A DNA stretch of 64,000 nucleotides from Citrobacter sp. MGH106 (GCF_001037495.1 NZ_KQ089822.1:1178001-1242000), one strand, 5' to 3'; counted from the stretch's first letter, positions 19,974-31,700 are shown. The notes: generated from the sequence alone by a model not told the origin. Made by a program: numbers and translations.

Positions 19974-21179
19974 ATGACCCTACCAAAAATTAAACATGTT
20001 CGTGCCTGGTTTACCGGCGGTGCTACGGCGGAGAAAGGGGCGGGCGGTGGTGATTATCATGACCAGGGCGCTCATCACTGGATTGACGATCACATTGCTA
20101 CGCCAATGAGCAAATACCGTGAGTATGAACAGTCGCGCCAGTCTTTCGGCATAAACGTGCTGGGGACGTTGATTGTCGAAGTGGAGGCAGAAAACGGTCA
20201 GACGGGGTTTGCAGTCTCGACGGCTGGAGAGATGGGCTGCTTTATTGTCGAAAAGCATCTTAACCGCTTTATCGAAGGCAAATGCGTCAGTGATATTAAA
20301 CTCATTCACGATCAGATGATTGGTGCCACAATGTATTATTCTGGCTCTGGCGGTCTGGTGATGAACACCATCTCTTGCGTGGATCTCGCGCTTTGGGATC
20401 TGTTTGGCAAGGTCGTGGGATTACCGGTCTACAAACTGCTGGGTGGCGCGGTTCGTGATGAAATTCAGTTCTATGCCACTGGGGCACGTCCAGATCTGGC
20501 AAAAGAGTTGGGCTTTATCGGTGGAAAAATGCCGACCCATTGGGGGCCGCACGATGGGGACGCGGGTGTTCGCAAAGATGCCGCGATGGTGGCCGATATG
20601 CGTGAGAAATGTGGCCCGGATTTCTGGCTGATGCTCGACTGCTGGATGAGCCAGGACGTGAACTATGCCACCAAACTGGCGCATGCCTGTGCGCCGCATA
20701 ACCTGAAATGGATCGAAGAGTGTCTGCCGCCACAGCAATATGAAGGTTATCGTGAGCTGAAGCGCAATGCACCGGCAGGCATGATGGTGACCAGCGGTGA
20801 ACACCACGGCACGCTGCAGTCCTTCCGTACGCTGTCTGAAACCGGCATTGATATCATGCAGCCTGATGTCGGCTGGTGTGGTGGATTAACCACGCTGGTG
20901 GAAATTGCCGCAATTGCCAAATCGCGTGGACAACTGGTGGTGCCGCACGGCTCATCGGTCTATTCGCACCATGCGGTTATCACTTTCACGAATACCCCGT
21001 TTAGTGAGTTCCTGATGACCAGCCCGGATTGTTCAACGATGCGTCCGCAGTTCGACCCTATCCTGCTGGATGAGCCAGTGCCGGTGAACGGACGGATCCA
21101 TAAGTCGGTACTTGATAAGCCTGGCTTTGGCGTCGAGCTTAACCGTGACTGCAATCTGAAGCGCCCCTACAGCCACTAA
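19974..21179 (+). CDS. rhmD: L-rhamnonate dehydratase RhmD
   Basis: A 401-residue enolase-superfamily enzyme, the E. coli length. The start [12 protein letters not shown] was chosen over an ATG four codons upstream because it follows ggaga at a good distance and agrees with the family. The enzyme dehydrates L-rhamnonate to 2-keto-3-deoxy-L-rhamnonate in the cytoplasm with Mg2+. The barrel domain shows the metal ligand motifs [16 protein letters not shown] and TSGEHHG, and a catalytic His in [12 protein letters not shown]. It is followed by the transporter and aldolase of the same pathway. Confidence 0.96.
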   Translation: MTLPKIKHVRAWFTGGATAEKGAGGGDYHDQGAHHWIDDHIATPMSKYREYEQSRQSFGINVLGTLIVEVEAENGQTGFAVSTAGEMGCFIVEKHLNRFIEGKCVSDIKLIHDQMIGATMYYSGSGGLVMNTISCVDLALWDLFGKVVGLPVYKLLGGAVRDEIQFYATGARPDLAKELGFIGGKMPTHWGPHDGDAGVRKDAAMVADMREKCGPDFWLMLDCWMSQDVNYATKLAHACAPHNLKWIEECLPPQQYEGYRELKRNAPAGMMVTSGEHHGTLQSFRTLSETGIDIMQPDVGWCGGLTTLVEIAAIAKSRGQLVVPHGSSVYSHHAVITFTNTPFSEFLMTSPDCSTMRPQFDPILLDEPVPVNGRIHKSVLDKPGFGVELNRDCNLKRPYSH

Positions 21180-21235
21180 TGACCAGTGCGTTGCCTTATC
21201 CACGGCAACGCCCTCATTTCTTTGAGGATCTTGTG

Positions 21236-22525
21236 ATGACAACCACTTTACTTGACGGTGTAGTGAAGAAAAACCGTGCGCGTTTGATTCCCTTTATGTT
21301 GGCGCTGTATGTGCTGGCATTTCTGGATCGCTCGAACATTGGTTTTGCCAAAGAGACGTATCAGATTGATACCGGGCTGAGTAATGAAGCCTATGCACTA
21401 GGGGCGGGAATTTTCTTTGTGGTATACGCGTTCCTGGGCGTACCAGCCAACCTGCTGATGCGTAAATTTGGCGCCAGAAGCTGGATTGGCACCACCACGC
21501 TGCTGTGGGGATTTCTCTCTGCGGCGATGGCGTGGGCGGATACCGAAGCAAAGTTCCTGATTATCCGTACTCTGTTGGGGGCGGCGGAAGCCGGTTTCTT
21601 CCCCGGCATGATCTACCTGACGTCGCAATGGTTTCCGCAGCGTAACCGCGCCAGCATTATGGGGCTGTTTTACATGGGGGCACCGCTGGCGTTAACTCTG
21701 GGATCGCCGCTTTCCGGCGCGCTGTTAGAAATGCACGGTTTTATGGGGCATCCGGGGTGGTTCTGGATGTTCGTTATCGAAGGTTTGCTGGCAGTTGGTG
21801 CAGGCGTTTTCACCTTCTTCTGGCTGGACGACACACCACAGGAGGCGCGCTTTCTTAATGCGGAAGAGAAAGCCGTTCTCATCAGTCAACTGGCGAGCGA
21901 AGAAGAGAAAAAGGTCACCTCAAAACTGTCAGATGCTTTGCGCAATGGGCGTGTCTGGCAACTGGCAATTATTTATCTGACGATTCAGGTAGCGGTCTAT
22001 GGATTGATCTTCTTCCTGCCCACCCAGGTTGCGGCACTATTGGGAACCAAAGTTGGCTTTACTGCGTCCGTGGTGACGGCCATTCCGTGGGTGGTTGCCC
22101 TGTTCGGTACCTGGCTCATCCCGCGCTACTCTGATCGTACCGGTGACCGGCGCAATGTGGCGGCCCTGACGTTGTTAGCCGCCGGGATCGGGATTGGCGT
22201 TTCCGGTCTGGTGTCTCCGGTGCTGGCTATTCTGGCTTTATGTGTGGCGGCCGCGGGCTTTATTGCCGTCCAGCCGGTGTTCTGGACAATGCCGACTCAA
22301 TTGCTCTCTGGTACCGCGCTGGCTGCGGGTATTGGCTTTGTAAACCTGTTTGGCGCGGTGGGGGGATTTCTGGCTCCCATCTTGCGGGTTAAAGCTGAAA
22401 CCGTTTTTGCCAGTGATGCAGCAGGGCTTCTGACCCTGGCATGTGTCGCAGTTATTGGTTCAGTCATTATCTTCACCCTGAAAGTCAGCCGTCCTGCTTC
22501 GCAAATGGGCGCGGTGCATCATTAA
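21236..22525 (+). CDS. rhmT: RhmT, L-rhamnonate MFS transporter
   Basis: A 429-residue member of the anion:cation symporter branch of the major facilitator superfamily, identical in length to E. coli YfaV. Twelve transmembrane segments can be traced. The loop-2/3 signature includes [15 protein letters not shown], and [10 protein letters not shown] occurs at the end of helix 1. The frame is open from 21179, overlapping the rhmD stop, but TTGAGG eight bases before the ATG at 21236 and the family length favour this start. The inferred job is uptake of L-rhamnonate for RhmD. Confidence 0.94.
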   Translation: MTTTLLDGVVKKNRARLIPFMLALYVLAFLDRSNIGFAKETYQIDTGLSNEAYALGAGIFFVVYAFLGVPANLLMRKFGARSWIGTTTLLWGFLSAAMAWADTEAKFLIIRTLLGAAEAGFFPGMIYLTSQWFPQRNRASIMGLFYMGAPLALTLGSPLSGALLEMHGFMGHPGWFWMFVIEGLLAVGAGVFTFFWLDDTPQEARFLNAEEKAVLISQLASEEEKKVTSKLSDALRNGRVWQLAIIYLTIQVAVYGLIFFLPTQVAALLGTKVGFTASVVTAIPWVVALFGTWLIPRYSDRTGDRRNVAALTLLAAGIGIGVSGLVSPVLAILALCVAAAGFIAVQPVFWTMPTQLLSGTALAAGIGFVNLFGAVGGFLAPILRVKAETVFASDAAGLLTLACVAVIGSVIIFTLKVSRPASQMGAVHH

Positions 22526-22550
22526 TCTTATCTACGTTGTAAGGATCGTT

Positions 22551-23354
22551 ATGAACGCATTGTTATCAAACCCTTTTAAAGAAGCGCTGCGCAAAGGGGA
22601 AGTCCAGATTGGTTTGTGGCTCAGTTCGACCACCTCCTATATGGCGGAAATTGCAGCAACATCGGGTTATGACTGGTTGCTCATTGATGGTGAGCATGCG
22701 CCGAACACGGTACAGGACCTCTATCACCAGCTTCAGGCTATTGCGCCCTATGCCAGTCAGCCAGTGATTCGTCCGATTGAAGGCAGCAAGGCGTTGATTA
22801 AGCAGGTACTGGATATCGGTGCACAGACGCTGCTGATCCCGATGGTGGACAGCGCAGAACAGGCTCGTCAGGTGGTTTCCGCGACGCGTTATCCTCCGGT
22901 GGGAGAGCGTGGAGTTGGGGCCAGCGTGGCCCGTGCAGCGCGTTGGGGACGTATTGATAATTACATGGCGCAGGCTAATGAGTCGCTCTGTCTGTTGGTG
23001 CAGGTCGAAAGTAAAACGGCGCTGGATAATCTGGACGCGATCCTGGATGTGGAAGGTATCGATGGTGTTTTCATCGGTCCGGCAGATCTCTCTGCGTCTT
23101 TAGGCTATCCGGATAACGCCGGGCACCCTGAGGTACAGCGAATTATTGAAGAGAGCATCCGTCGCATTCGTGTAGCCGGAAAAGCAGCGGGATTTCTCGC
23201 TGTCGATCCGGCGATGGCGCAAAAATGTCTGCAGTGGGGGGCGAACTTTGTTGCCGTAGGCGTGGACACGATGCTCTATAGTGAAGCGCTGGATCGCAGG
23301 TTGGCGATGTTTAAATCTGACAAGGCTGTGCAAAAGCTCAAAAGCAGTTATTGA
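22551..23354 (+). CDS. rhmA: 2-keto-3-deoxy-L-rhamnonate aldolase RhmA
   Basis: A 267-residue class II (HpcH/HpaI type) aldolase, the E. coli RhmA length. It cleaves 2-keto-3-deoxy-L-rhamnonate to pyruvate and L-lactaldehyde, using a divalent metal. Visible signatures are [18 protein letters not shown]-type substrate loop (here VIRPIEGSK), [13 protein letters not shown] with the metal-binding Glu, and [12 protein letters not shown] with the metal Asp. A Shine-Dalgarno AAGGATCG lies directly upstream. This is the last gene of the rhm cluster, and a hairpin follows the stop by nine bases. Confidence 0.96.
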   Translation: MNALLSNPFKEALRKGEVQIGLWLSSTTSYMAEIAATSGYDWLLIDGEHAPNTVQDLYHQLQAIAPYASQPVIRPIEGSKALIKQVLDIGAQTLLIPMVDSAEQARQVVSATRYPPVGERGVGASVARAARWGRIDNYMAQANESLCLLVQVESKTALDNLDAILDVEGIDGVFIGPADLSASLGYPDNAGHPEVQRIIEESIRRIRVAGKAAGFLAVDPAMAQKCLQWGANFVAVGVDTMLYSEALDRRLAMFKSDKAVQKLKSSY

Positions 23355-23363
23355 TACTTGCTT

Positions 23364-23388
23364 GCCCGATGGTGGAATACCATCGGGC
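23364..23388. terminator. Hairpin between convergent rhmA and glpC
   Basis: GCCCGATGGT and ACCATCGGGC form a perfect 10-bp stem with a five-base loop (GGAAT). It is located between the two stops. There is no T-run on either side, so it may work as a bidirectional but inefficient terminator or an RNA 3' stabiliser. Confidence 0.6.
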
Positions 23389-23402
23389 AGCAGCGAGCAG
23401 CG

Positions 23403-24593
23403 TTAACCCAATGCTTTGGCAAGCAGAGTGATCGGATGTTCACAGCGCTTGCTTGTAGACATCTCAATCTGCCATTTACAGGTTTCGCAGTCGGTAACGA
23501 CGATATCCGCACCGCTTTCTTCGATCTGGCGGAACAGGGGGGCGCCAATAGACTGTGATGTCGGATAGTTTTCTTTTTTGAAGCCATAAGTTCCGGCGAT
23601 CCCGCAGCACTGAGAATCCAGCACTGTCAATTCAAGCCCCGGAATTTGTCGTAGCAGCTCCAGCGTGTAGAGCGTCCAGCCCATTTTCTCCATATGGCAG
23701 GGTGTGTGATAGACCACTTTCAGCGGCAGCGTTTTCAACGGCAGCGTTTTGCCTTCATCCAGTTTGCGCCACAGCCAACGGGTGGCCAGCTCAATATGTT
23801 CGCGCAGGCCTGAGTTGTCGACATCCAGCACTTCCGGGTATTCATCGCGCAGCGCAAAGGTACAGGTTGAAGAGGTGGCGATCACCGGAATGCCTTTCCC
23901 GTCAATGGCTTCTCTGAGTGAGGCCACATTACTTACCGCTTGTTTACGTGCTTTATCGGTAAAACCATTGGCGATCAGCGGAACACCGCAGCACTTCTCT
24001 TTACTCAGCAGTTGTACGCCGGTACCCATCGCGTTCAGCACTTTAATCAGATCTTTGCCGAGCTGGGGATGGTTGTAGTTCACAAAGCAGCCGTGGAAAA
24101 AGGCGACCTGATCCTGATACTGTGCCTGCTGGGCAGCAACGCTGCGATACCAGCGGCGGAATGTACCAAAGGAGTACTTCGGCAGCGTACGACGGTGATC
24201 GATTTTTAGTGCGTAATCAAGAAGCTGGCGTACCGGTTTCAACGACGTGGCGGTGTTGACTATCGGCGCAAACGGCGTGGAAACACTGCCCATCAAATCG
24301 GTATGGCTTAAGACAAAGTTACGGAGTGACGGGCGCGTCGTGTCGTATTTGGCGCGCGCGCGCTGGATAATATCGCCAATTTTCACATCTGAGGGGCAGG
24401 CGACTTCGCAGCGTTTGCAGTTGATGCAATATTTCAGTGCATCGTCATATAACGCACCATCTTTCAGACGCAGACGTTCACCGTCCGGACCAGCCTGTTT
24501 GGGGCCAGGATAGCTCGGGTTTACACGACTGACCGGGCAGGCGGTGGTGCACACTGTGCATTTGATACAGCTTTCAAAACGTGTGTCGCTCAT
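23403..24593 (-). CDS. glpC: GlpC, anaerobic glycerol-3-phosphate dehydrogenase, membrane-anchor Fe-S subunit
   Basis: A 396-residue protein, the E. coli length. It carries electrons from GlpAB to the quinone pool. Two ferredoxin-type clusters are seen near the N-terminus: [13 protein letters not shown] and [13 protein letters not shown]. Two cysteine-rich CCG domains follow, with KCCGVP and [10 protein letters not shown], as in heterodisulfide-reductase-like subunits. There is no long transmembrane helix, so membrane attachment is peripheral. The start overlaps the glpB stop by four bases. This is the last gene of glpABC. Confidence 0.96.
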   Translation of the reverse strand: MSDTRFESCIKCTVCTTACPVSRVNPSYPGPKQAGPDGERLRLKDGALYDDALKYCINCKRCEVACPSDVKIGDIIQRARAKYDTTRPSLRNFVLSHTDLMGSVSTPFAPIVNTATSLKPVRQLLDYALKIDHRRTLPKYSFGTFRRWYRSVAAQQAQYQDQVAFFHGCFVNYNHPQLGKDLIKVLNAMGTGVQLLSKEKCCGVPLIANGFTDKARKQAVSNVASLREAIDGKGIPVIATSSTCTFALRDEYPEVLDVDNSGLREHIELATRWLWRKLDEGKTLPLKTLPLKVVYHTPCHMEKMGWTLYTLELLRQIPGLELTVLDSQCCGIAGTYGFKKENYPTSQSIGAPLFRQIEESGADIVVTDCETCKWQIEMSTSKRCEHPITLLAKALG

Positions 24594-25849
24594 TGCAGGC
24601 CTCCTGCACGTTTCGCAATATGATGTGCGGCATGCAAGGCGCTAACTGCGCATACGCCGCCTCCACAACCCTGTGCGATAGGGTCAAATCCGCCAAGTAC
24701 AGAACCGATGGCAAACATGTTCTCTACTGTTTTTCCCGCAAGAGCAGGGCGCAGTGCGTCATCCGTTGTCACGCCGAACTGTTGCCACGGTTGTGGATCG
24801 AATACATCACGCTGATACCACTCTGCTCGGGTCGCGGTTTGCTGGACATCCAGCCCCATAATCGGTTCGTGAATGGCCTCGCGAGTGGCGACCAGCCCGC
24901 TGCTAAAGAAACTGCCGCTGGCGAGTACAGCGAAGCGTGGACGCAATGGAATATCAGCATGGTTGCGGGTCCATATTTCGCTCACCAACCCGTCCTGGCA
25001 GGTGATTTTTTTCACTTCATCGCCAGGCATCCAGATCCCACCCTGGCGTACAAACTGGCGCTGCAACTGATTATGCAGACGCATGCCCAGGACTGAAGGC
25101 GGCAGGGTTGGCAGTAAATTAAGCGAACAGGGGAGACGATCGTTGAGCCATTGCCAGAGCCGGGAGTCAGCCAGTCCGAAGCAGGCTGGCATAATGATCA
25201 TGTCGCAGGTTTTTGCTAGCGGCAGCAGCGCGTCGTAAAGCAGCGGCCATTTGTCTTCGTTATCCAGCAGGCGTGCGATGTTAACGGCGCGAAACTCGGT
25301 TGGGTTGTCGCGCAGAACATCCAGTTCCGGCAGATCGATTTCAGCCGTTTCGACGCTGAGGTTGCGCTGTTGTAATGAGGCGGCAGCGAGATGTGCCTGA
25401 AAATCCAGCAGACCGCTAATGCCCACCACGCAGATGCGCTGAGCTGACAGTGGCCAGACCGGGACTTCCGGCGAGCTTAACCAGGTTGAACGTAGGGTCC
25501 CCAGCGGTGTTACACGCTGATGCGCCTGGTGAACGTCCCCCTGCAAACGTGCTCCGGATCCTTCCAGCAAAGTCTGTGCCTGTTGTGCCAGTTCCAGCAC
25601 ATTTTGTGTTCCGATAACGCTATAAGGATGCGCAGGAGCCTGAGCGCACAACGCGTCCAGCCCTGTCTCAATGTTAGTGACCGGTTGACCATCCGGCAGA
25701 GTGCTGAGCAAATCCAGTGAACCGGAGGAAAAATGCAGCGCGCTTTGGCCGCGAGTGACAATCGTGCAGCGCAAACCGCTTTTTTGCAGTTGCAGGCCGC
25801 ACAGCAGTCCGGCGAGGCCGCCGCCGATAATGACGGTATCAAATTTCAT
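24590..25849 (-). CDS. glpB: GlpB, anaerobic glycerol-3-phosphate dehydrogenase subunit B
   Basis: A 419-residue flavoprotein subunit, the E. coli length. The frame is open 68 codons further upstream inside glpA, but the ATG at 25849 begins [21 protein letters not shown], a canonical Rossmann FMN/FAD-binding start, and overlaps the glpA end by 11 bases as in E. coli. With GlpA it forms the soluble catalytic dimer that oxidises sn-glycerol-3-phosphate to dihydroxyacetone phosphate during anaerobic growth. The C-terminal [19 protein letters not shown] segment closes the flavin site. Confidence 0.95.
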   Translation of the reverse strand: MKFDTVIIGGGLAGLLCGLQLQKSGLRCTIVTRGQSALHFSSGSLDLLSTLPDGQPVTNIETGLDALCAQAPAHPYSVIGTQNVLELAQQAQTLLEGSGARLQGDVHQAHQRVTPLGTLRSTWLSSPEVPVWPLSAQRICVVGISGLLDFQAHLAAASLQQRNLSVETAEIDLPELDVLRDNPTEFRAVNIARLLDNEDKWPLLYDALLPLAKTCDMIIMPACFGLADSRLWQWLNDRLPCSLNLLPTLPPSVLGMRLHNQLQRQFVRQGGIWMPGDEVKKITCQDGLVSEIWTRNHADIPLRPRFAVLASGSFFSSGLVATREAIHEPIMGLDVQQTATRAEWYQRDVFDPQPWQQFGVTTDDALRPALAGKTVENMFAIGSVLGGFDPIAQGCGGGVCAVSALHAAHHIAKRAGGLQ

Positions 25850-27467
25850 CCTGGTGCTCCTTTTCCAGACCGCACAATCCCTGATAAACCCAGCGCGTGA
25901 ATTCGCTTTCGCGTAACGCATCCCCCCAGGCGATAGGTTGCACGCCTTTCCAGCGCTCATTGAGGAACTCGGATAGCTGAGTGATGGATTGCGCCGCGGT
26001 GGTGACATTAAAACGTTGCAGCAAACCTGCGGCACGGCAGGCACACAGCTCACCCTGGCATGTCCCCATGCCGACGCGGGTGCGGCGACGTAAATCCAGC
26101 AGGCTGTTAACGGTTAAATTCTCGACGGCATATTGCACTTCTCCCGCCGTGACCGCTTCGCATTCACAGACCAGACTGCGGTGCTGACGACCTTCGCTAA
26201 GCCAGGCTGGAGTGCGATCGCCGTGACGGTATACCGCTGAGCCACGAAGTGGTGCTGGCAAAGAGATGACGCGTTTTAGCGTGTGCTCGGTAGATTCCTG
26301 CGACCCAGGCAGTGCGGTATCCGCCGTGGTACAAGGGCGGGAATTACCCAGTTTGCGACATACTGCGTCGGTCGCCCATTCCGCCATCAGGCGGTAGGTC
26401 ATAAGCTTCCCGCCTGTGATAGTGATAAACCCATCCAACCCGTCGCGTTCGGCGTGATCGAACAGCACAATGCCGCGGCTGACGTTGCGACCGCTAGGGT
26501 CATCATCACTGGCAACCAGAGGACGCACGCCGGAGTAAGCGCGTAAAATGCGCGTTTTCGCCATAATCGGTGCCAGCTTCTCGCCTTCACGCAACAGAAT
26601 ATCCACCTCTTCTGCGGTGACACGGTTGCTGTCGATATCGTCGTAATCAATGTGTTGTGAGGTCGTACCGATCAGCGAGATGGTATCGCCAGGCACCAGA
26701 ATATCGGCGTCGGACGGCTTACGACAGCGGTTGATGACATGCTGGTTAATGCGATGATCCATGATCAGCAGCGAACCTTTCGCCGGGAACATGCGAATGC
26801 TCAGATCGGCATATTCCGCAATACGCTGACCCCAGATCCCGGCGGCATTCACCACTACCGGTGCATGCAGGGATTGCATCTCACCCGTAAGATGGTTACG
26901 TACGTTCACGCCGCAGACGGTCGCTCCTTCACGAATCAGTCCGGTCACTTCATGGGCCGTTAAGATAACGGCTCCGTGCTCGCGTGCGTCCAGCATATTG
27001 GCTGCGGTTAAACGGAAGGGATCCACGGTACCGTCCGGGACTTTTACTGCGCCAATCAGTTGCGGGTTTACCGCCGGTTCGATAATGCGCGCCTGCTGCG
27101 GGTCTATCGCTTCTGCGCGGATGCCCGCTTCTTCACAGGCGCGAATAAAGGTGGCCTGGAAGGAGAGTTCATCCTCCGGCAGCGTAATAAACAGACCGTC
27201 CGTCGGCTCGACGCAATGGCGGGCGATACGTTTCAGAATTTGGTTTTCGCTGATGCATTCGCGAGCAGATTCAGCGTCGGTGACGGCGTAGCGCGCACCG
27301 CTGTGCAGCAGACCATGGTTACGCCCCGTTGCGCCCGTAGCGATATCGTGGCGCTCTACTAAGATGACGCGCAAGCCGCGCAGGGCACAGTCGCGTGCGA
27401 TCCCTGCACCTGTTGCTCCTCCACCAATGATAATCACGTCACTTGTTTGCGAGTCGCGAGTTTTCAT
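25839..27467 (-). CDS. glpA: GlpA, anaerobic glycerol-3-phosphate dehydrogenase large subunit
   Basis: A 542-residue protein, the E. coli length. It has an FAD-binding Rossmann motif at the N-terminus ([16 protein letters not shown]), the DAO-type substrate domain through about residue 380, and a C-terminal BFD-like [2Fe-2S] domain with Cys residues in LVCECEAV and [12 protein letters not shown]. It is the catalytic subunit for G3P oxidation when fumarate or nitrate is the acceptor. It is divergent from glpT across a 270-base control region. Confidence 0.96.
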   Translation of the reverse strand: MKTRDSQTSDVIIIGGGATGAGIARDCALRGLRVILVERHDIATGATGRNHGLLHSGARYAVTDAESARECISENQILKRIARHCVEPTDGLFITLPEDELSFQATFIRACEEAGIRAEAIDPQQARIIEPAVNPQLIGAVKVPDGTVDPFRLTAANMLDAREHGAVILTAHEVTGLIREGATVCGVNVRNHLTGEMQSLHAPVVVNAAGIWGQRIAEYADLSIRMFPAKGSLLIMDHRINQHVINRCRKPSDADILVPGDTISLIGTTSQHIDYDDIDSNRVTAEEVDILLREGEKLAPIMAKTRILRAYSGVRPLVASDDDPSGRNVSRGIVLFDHAERDGLDGFITITGGKLMTYRLMAEWATDAVCRKLGNSRPCTTADTALPGSQESTEHTLKRVISLPAPLRGSAVYRHGDRTPAWLSEGRQHRSLVCECEAVTAGEVQYAVENLTVNSLLDLRRRTRVGMGTCQGELCACRAAGLLQRFNVTTAAQSITQLSEFLNERWKGVQPIAWGDALRESEFTRWVYQGLCGLEKEHQDEI

Positions 27468-27737
27468 TGTTTTTCCTCACAGTTCGTTTTTTATCATTTA
27501 GCCACATAAAAAACATGGATTGTTTGATTTCGCGCATAATCGCTCATAATTCGAAAATGAAACGTGATTCCGTGCGTCTTTATGAACATTTGTCATAAAA
27601 CTGTAACAATATGTGCTGTAATTCACATTATTGCACCGAATGATTCCTTAACATCGCGGCCACACTGGGAGCGGTAGGGTTGTTACGACAAACTGCAGTG
27701 TTTCCTTCGAACGAAAGACGGCCACGGAGGCTACAAT
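27468..27737. promoter_or_regulatory. glpA-glpT divergent control region
   Basis: This 270-base segment separates the glpABC and glpTQ starts and must hold both promoters. In E. coli the corresponding region has several GlpR operators and CRP sites. Here the AT-rich stretch 27508-27590 has degenerate TTCG/CGAA half-sites, for example ATAATTCGAAAATG, which could be GlpR operators, but I cannot fix their borders. The glpT Shine-Dalgarno GGAGG is at 27726-27730. Confidence 0.6.
27612..27627. promoter_or_regulatory. CRP-site-like palindrome in the glp control region
   Basis: TGTGC-TGTAAT-TCACA matches the CRP consensus TGTGA-N6-TCACA at nine of ten positions. It lies between the divergent glp operons, where CRP control is known in E. 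coli. Confidence 0.65.
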
Positions 27738-29096
27738 ATGTTGAGCATTTTTAAACCGGCGCCACACAAAGCGCGTTTGCCTGCAGCGGAGATCGATCCG
27801 ACCTATCGTCGATTGCGCTGGCAGATTTTCTTGGGGATCTTTTTTGGTTACGCTGCGTACTACCTGGTACGTAAGAACTTTGCCCTGGCTATGCCTTATC
27901 TGGTTGAGCAGGGTTTCTCTCGTGGCGATCTGGGCTTTGCGTTGTCTGGTATCTCCATCGCTTATGGTTTTTCGAAATTCATCATGGGGTCCGTTTCGGA
28001 CCGCTCGAATCCGCGCGTTTTCCTGCCCGCTGGTTTGATTCTGGCTGCGGCAGTGATGTTGTTTATGGGCTTTGTACCGTGGGCGACATCGAGCATTGCC
28101 GTGATGTTTGTGCTGTTGTTCCTCTGCGGTTGGTTCCAGGGGATGGGCTGGCCGCCGTGTGGCCGTACCATGGTGCACTGGTGGTCACAGAAAGAGCGTG
28201 GTGGCATCGTTTCCGTCTGGAACTGCGCGCATAACGTTGGTGGTGGTCTGCCACCGCTGCTGTTCCTGCTGGGGATGGCCTGGTTTAACGACTGGAAAGC
28301 GGCGCTGTACATGCCGGCATTTGGCGCGATTGTTGTTGCCCTGTTTGCCTTTGCTCTGATGCGCGATACCCCGCAGTCCTGCGGTCTGCCGCCGATTGAA
28401 GAGTACAAGAACGACTATCCGGATGATTACAACGAAAAAGCAGAAGAAGAGCTGACTGCGAAGCAGATCTTCATGCAGTACGTTCTGCCGAACAAACTGT
28501 TGTGGTACATCGCCATCGCCAACGTGTTCGTCTATTTACTGCGTTACGGCATCCTTGACTGGTCGCCGACCTATCTGAAAGAAGTGAAGCATTTCGCACT
28601 GGATAAATCTTCCTGGGCTTACTTCTTATATGAATACGCAGGTATCCCGGGCACCCTGTTATGTGGCTGGATGTCGGATAAAGTCTTCCGTGGTAACCGT
28701 GGCGCAACCGGCGTGTTCTTTATGACGCTGGTGACTATTGCGACGATCGTCTACTGGATGAACCCGGCAGGAAACCCGAACGTTGATATGGCTTGTATGA
28801 TTATCATCGGCTTCCTGATCTACGGCCCGGTAATGTTGATCGGTCTGCATGCGCTGGAACTGGCACCGAAAAAAGCGGCGGGTACGGCGGCAGGCTTTAC
28901 CGGACTGTTCGGTTACCTGGGCGGTTCTGTGGCGGCAAGCGCCATTGTCGGTTACACCGTTGACTTCTTCGGCTGGGATGGCGGCTTTATGGTGATGATT
29001 GGCGGCAGCGTGCTGGCGGTTATTCTGCTGGTGGTCGTCATGATTGGTGAAAAACGTCATCACAAAGAGATGGAACTGAAGCGTAACGGGGGCTAA
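27738..29096 (+). CDS. glpT: GlpT, sn-glycerol-3-phosphate:phosphate antiporter
   Basis: A 452-residue MFS antiporter, the E. coli length. Twelve transmembrane helices can be followed, with the central cytoplasmic loop around residues 220-250 ([20 protein letters not shown]). The first helix has the substrate-binding arginine in [15 protein letters not shown] (Arg45 in E. coli). The family motif [19 protein letters not shown] is present. It takes up G3P, and in related species also fosfomycin, in exchange for phosphate. A strong Shine-Dalgarno GGAGG precedes it, and glpQ follows after three bases. Confidence 0.97.
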   Translation: MLSIFKPAPHKARLPAAEIDPTYRRLRWQIFLGIFFGYAAYYLVRKNFALAMPYLVEQGFSRGDLGFALSGISIAYGFSKFIMGSVSDRSNPRVFLPAGLILAAAVMLFMGFVPWATSSIAVMFVLLFLCGWFQGMGWPPCGRTMVHWWSQKERGGIVSVWNCAHNVGGGLPPLLFLLGMAWFNDWKAALYMPAFGAIVVALFAFALMRDTPQSCGLPPIEEYKNDYPDDYNEKAEEELTAKQIFMQYVLPNKLLWYIAIANVFVYLLRYGILDWSPTYLKEVKHFALDKSSWAYFLYEYAGIPGTLLCGWMSDKVFRGNRGATGVFFMTLVTIATIVYWMNPAGNPNVDMACMIIIGFLIYGPVMLIGLHALELAPKKAAGTAAGFTGLFGYLGGSVAASAIVGYTVDFFGWDGGFMVMIGGSVLAVILLVVVMIGEKRHHKEMELKRNGG

Positions 29097-29099
29097 TAG

Positions 29100-30170
29100 A
29101 TGAAAACGACATTGAAAAGTCTCAGCGTAGCGCTGATGTTGACCGGTATGGTGGTCAGCAGTGCGGCCATCGCTGCAGACAAGATTGTGATTGCACACCG
29201 TGGAGCAAGCGGCTATTTACCGGAGCATACGCTGCCCGCAAAAGCGATGGCCTATGCGCAGGGTGCGGATTATCTGGAGCAGGATTTGGTGATGACTAAG
29301 GACGACCATCTGGTCGTCCTGCATGACCACTATCTTGACCGTGTAACCGACGTTGCCGAACGCTTTCCGGATCGTGCCCGTAAAGATGGACGTTACTACG
29401 CTATCGACTTTACGTTGGATGAGATCAAATCGCTGAAATTTACTGAAGGCTTCGATATCGAAAACGGCAAAAAGGTGCAGACATATCCAGGGCGTTTCCC
29501 GATGGGTAAATCTGATTTCCGCGTGCACACTTTCGAAGAAGAGATTGAGTTCGTTCAGGGATTAAATCATTCCACCGGTAAGAACATCGGTATTTACCCG
29601 GAAATGAAAGCACCGTGGTTCCATCACCAGGAAGGGAAGGATATTGCGGCTAAGACGCTGGAGGTACTCAAAAAGTATGGGTATACCGGCAAGGAAGACA
29701 ATGTCTATCTGCAGTGTTTTGACGTCGCAGAGCTAAAACGCATTAAAAATGAACTGGAACCGAAGATGGGGATGGATCTCAATCTGGTGCAGTTGATTGC
29801 GTACACTGACTGGAATGAAACCCAGGAGAAAAAACCAGACGGTAGTTGGGTTAATTACAACTACGACTGGATGTTTAAACCGGGTGCGATGAAGCAGGTG
29901 GCAGAGTATGCGGACGGCATTGGGCCGGATTACCACATGCTGGTTGATGAGAAATCTAAGCAAGGCAATATCTCATTAACCGCAATGGTTCAGGACGCTC
30001 ATCAGAACAAGATGGTTGTGCATCCTTATACCGTTCGTGCCGATCAACTGCCGGATTACGCGACTGACGTGAATCAGCTGTATGACATTCTGTATAACAA
30101 GGCGGGTGTTGACGGGCTGTTTACTGATTTCCCGGATAAAGCGGTGAGCATTTTGAAAGAGAAGCGCTAA
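29100..30170 (+). CDS. glpQ: GlpQ, periplasmic glycerophosphodiester phosphodiesterase
   Basis: A 356-residue protein (358 in E. coli). It has a signal peptide with cleavage expected after AIAA near residue 26. The GDPD catalytic signature IAHRGASGYLPEHT follows directly, then EQDLVMTKDDHLVVLHD with the metal-binding Glu/Asp and the catalytic His. It hydrolyses glycerophosphodiesters in the periplasm to G3P, which GlpT imports. It is the second gene of glpTQ and is followed by a REP hairpin. Confidence 0.96.
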   Translation: MKTTLKSLSVALMLTGMVVSSAAIAADKIVIAHRGASGYLPEHTLPAKAMAYAQGADYLEQDLVMTKDDHLVVLHDHYLDRVTDVAERFPDRARKDGRYYAIDFTLDEIKSLKFTEGFDIENGKKVQTYPGRFPMGKSDFRVHTFEEEIEFVQGLNHSTGKNIGIYPEMKAPWFHHQEGKDIAAKTLEVLKKYGYTGKEDNVYLQCFDVAELKRIKNELEPKMGMDLNLVQLIAYTDWNETQEKKPDGSWVNYNYDWMFKPGAMKQVAEYADGIGPDYHMLVDEKSKQGNISLTAMVQDAHQNKMVVHPYTVRADQLPDYATDVNQLYDILYNKAGVDGLFTDFPDKAVSILKEKR

Positions 30171-30176
30171 ATGTGC

Positions 30177-30201
30177 CGGGTGGCGGCTTCGCCGTCACCC
30201 G
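30177..30201. repeat. REP element between glpQ and yfaE
   Basis: CGGGTGGCGGC-TT-CGCCGTCACCCG is an imperfect palindrome of the REP type (GCCGGGTGGCGGC...), located between two convergent genes directly after glpQ. It may act as a transcript end or 3' stabiliser. Confidence 0.75.
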
Positions 30202-30207
30202 ACAAAA

Positions 30208-30462
30208 CTACATTTCTATCTCAATATCCCCTTTTGCCCGACAACAGCAGGGCAAGATCTCACCTGGCTGAATAAAGGCTAAAGGCTCTGCAATCCAGTC
30301 CACCTGTCCTGCTACCAGACGCGTACGGCAGGAACCACAATAGCCCTCACGACACTGATATTCGACCTCAACATTGTGCGATTCGAGCACAGCGAGCAGG
30401 GAAGGATGTTCATCCTGGCACAACAACTGTGTGCCAGAAATGCGCAGGGTAATGCGGCCCAT
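30208..30462 (-). CDS. yfaE: YfaE, [2Fe-2S] ferredoxin for NrdB cofactor maintenance
   Basis: An 84-residue plant-type ferredoxin, the E. coli length. The cluster motif CREGYCGSCRTRL gives C-x4-C-x2-C, and the fourth Cys is in the C-terminal LPCCCRAKG. In E. coli, YfaE reduces the diferric centre of NrdB so that the tyrosyl radical can be regenerated. Its start overlaps the nrdB stop by one base, which fits this joint task. Confidence 0.95.
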   Translation of the reverse strand: MGRITLRISGTQLLCQDEHPSLLAVLESHNVEVEYQCREGYCGSCRTRLVAGQVDWIAEPLAFIQPGEILPCCCRAKGDIEIEM

Positions 30463-31592
30463 CAGAGCTGGAAATCACTCAGATCGTCGGTGTTCACTTC
30501 GGAGTCGATTTGGCCGACCAGATATGAGCTCACTTCCACTTCCTGTGGCGCAACCTGAACGTTATCAGACACCAGCCAGGTGTTGATCCACGGGATCGGG
30601 TTAGAGCGTGTCTGGAACGGCAGATCAAGTCCCACCGCTTGCATACGAATATTGGTGATGTACTCGACGTACTGACACAGAATATCTTTGTTCAGACCGA
30701 TCATCGAACCGTCGCGGAACAGATAGTCTGCCCACTCTTTTTCCTGCAGTGCAGCATGTACAAACAGGTCGTAGCACTCCTGTTTGCACTCTTCGGCAAT
30801 CTCTGCCATTTCCGGGTCGTCCACGCCGCTGCGTAACAGATTCAGCATATGCTGCGTACCTGTCAGGTGCAGCGCTTCATCGCGGGCGATCAGGCGAATG
30901 ATTTTGGCATTGCCTTCCATCAATTCACGTTCGGCAAAGGCGAAAGAGCAGGCGAAGCTGACGTAGAAACGGATCGCTTCGAGTGCGTTAACACTCATCA
31001 GGCACAGGTACAGTTTTTTCTTCAGCTCACGCAGGTTCACGACAATCGTTTTGCCATTTACCGTGTGCGTACCTTCGCCCAGCAGATGCCAGTAGCTGGT
31101 CATCTCGATTAATTCGTCGTAGTAGCTGGAAATCCCTTCCGCACGTTTCTGGATCTGTTCGTTGGTGACAATATCGTCAAACACTATCGCCGGATCGTTA
31201 ACGATGTTACGGATGATATGGGTGTAGGAGCGTGAGTGGATTGTTTCAGAAAACGCCCACGTTTCAACCCAGGTTTCCAGCTCAGGGATAGATATCAGCG
31301 GCAACAGCGCCACGTTTGGGCTACGTCCCTGAATGGAGTCCAGCAGCGTCTGATACTTCAGGTTGCTGATAAAAATGTGTTTTTCATGTTCTGGCAGTGC
31401 CTGGTAGTCGATGCGATCGCGAGAGACATCGACCTCTTCTGGGCGCCAGAAGAAAGAGAGTTGCTTTTCGATCAATTTTTCGAAGATGTCATATTTTTGC
31501 TGATCGTAGCGTGCAACGTTCACCGGCTGGCCGAAGAACATCGGTTCCAGTAGCTGGTCATTTTTCGTCTGTGAAAATGTGGTGTATGCCAT
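30462..31592 (-). CDS. nrdB: NrdB, class Ia ribonucleotide reductase beta subunit
   Basis: A 376-residue diferric-tyrosyl radical subunit, the E. coli length. The radical tyrosine (Tyr122 in mature E. coli numbering) is in [13 protein letters not shown] together with iron ligands Glu and His. A further ligand pair is in [15 protein letters not shown]. The C-terminal tail ending in DDLSDFQL is the peptide that docks on NrdA. With NrdA it makes dNDPs for DNA synthesis. It is downstream of nrdA with a BIME element between them and upstream of yfaE. Confidence 0.97.
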   Translation of the reverse strand: MAYTTFSQTKNDQLLEPMFFGQPVNVARYDQQKYDIFEKLIEKQLSFFWRPEEVDVSRDRIDYQALPEHEKHIFISNLKYQTLLDSIQGRSPNVALLPLISIPELETWVETWAFSETIHSRSYTHIIRNIVNDPAIVFDDIVTNEQIQKRAEGISSYYDELIEMTSYWHLLGEGTHTVNGKTIVVNLRELKKKLYLCLMSVNALEAIRFYVSFACSFAFAERELMEGNAKIIRLIARDEALHLTGTQHMLNLLRSGVDDPEMAEIAEECKQECYDLFVHAALQEKEWADYLFRDGSMIGLNKDILCQYVEYITNIRMQAVGLDLPFQTRSNPIPWINTWLVSDNVQVAPQEVEVSSYLVGQIDSEVNTDDLSDFQL

Positions 31593-31616
31593 TGATGTGA
31601 ATCCTTTGTGGTATGA

Positions 31617-31700
31617 GCGCCGGATGGCGGTGCAGGCACCGCGTCCGGCCTACAAACCGTGCAATCGTAGGCCGGGTAAGCGTAGCGCCACCCGGCATCA
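31617..31700. repeat. BIME (two opposed REP units) between nrdA and nrdB
   Basis: Two inverted REP units, GCGCCGGATGGCGGTGC...GCGTCCGGCCTAC and GTAGGCCGGGTAAGCG...CGCCACCCGGCATC, fill the 112-base gap between the nrdA stop and the nrdB start. In an operon whose subunits are needed in about equal amount, a BIME at this place may shape relative mRNA stability. Confidence 0.85.

Noticed and set aside
25850..26053. An N-terminal extension of glpB by 68 codons
   Set aside because: The extension overlaps the glpA coding region and has no homology to GlpB. The Rossmann motif begins right at the chosen ATG.
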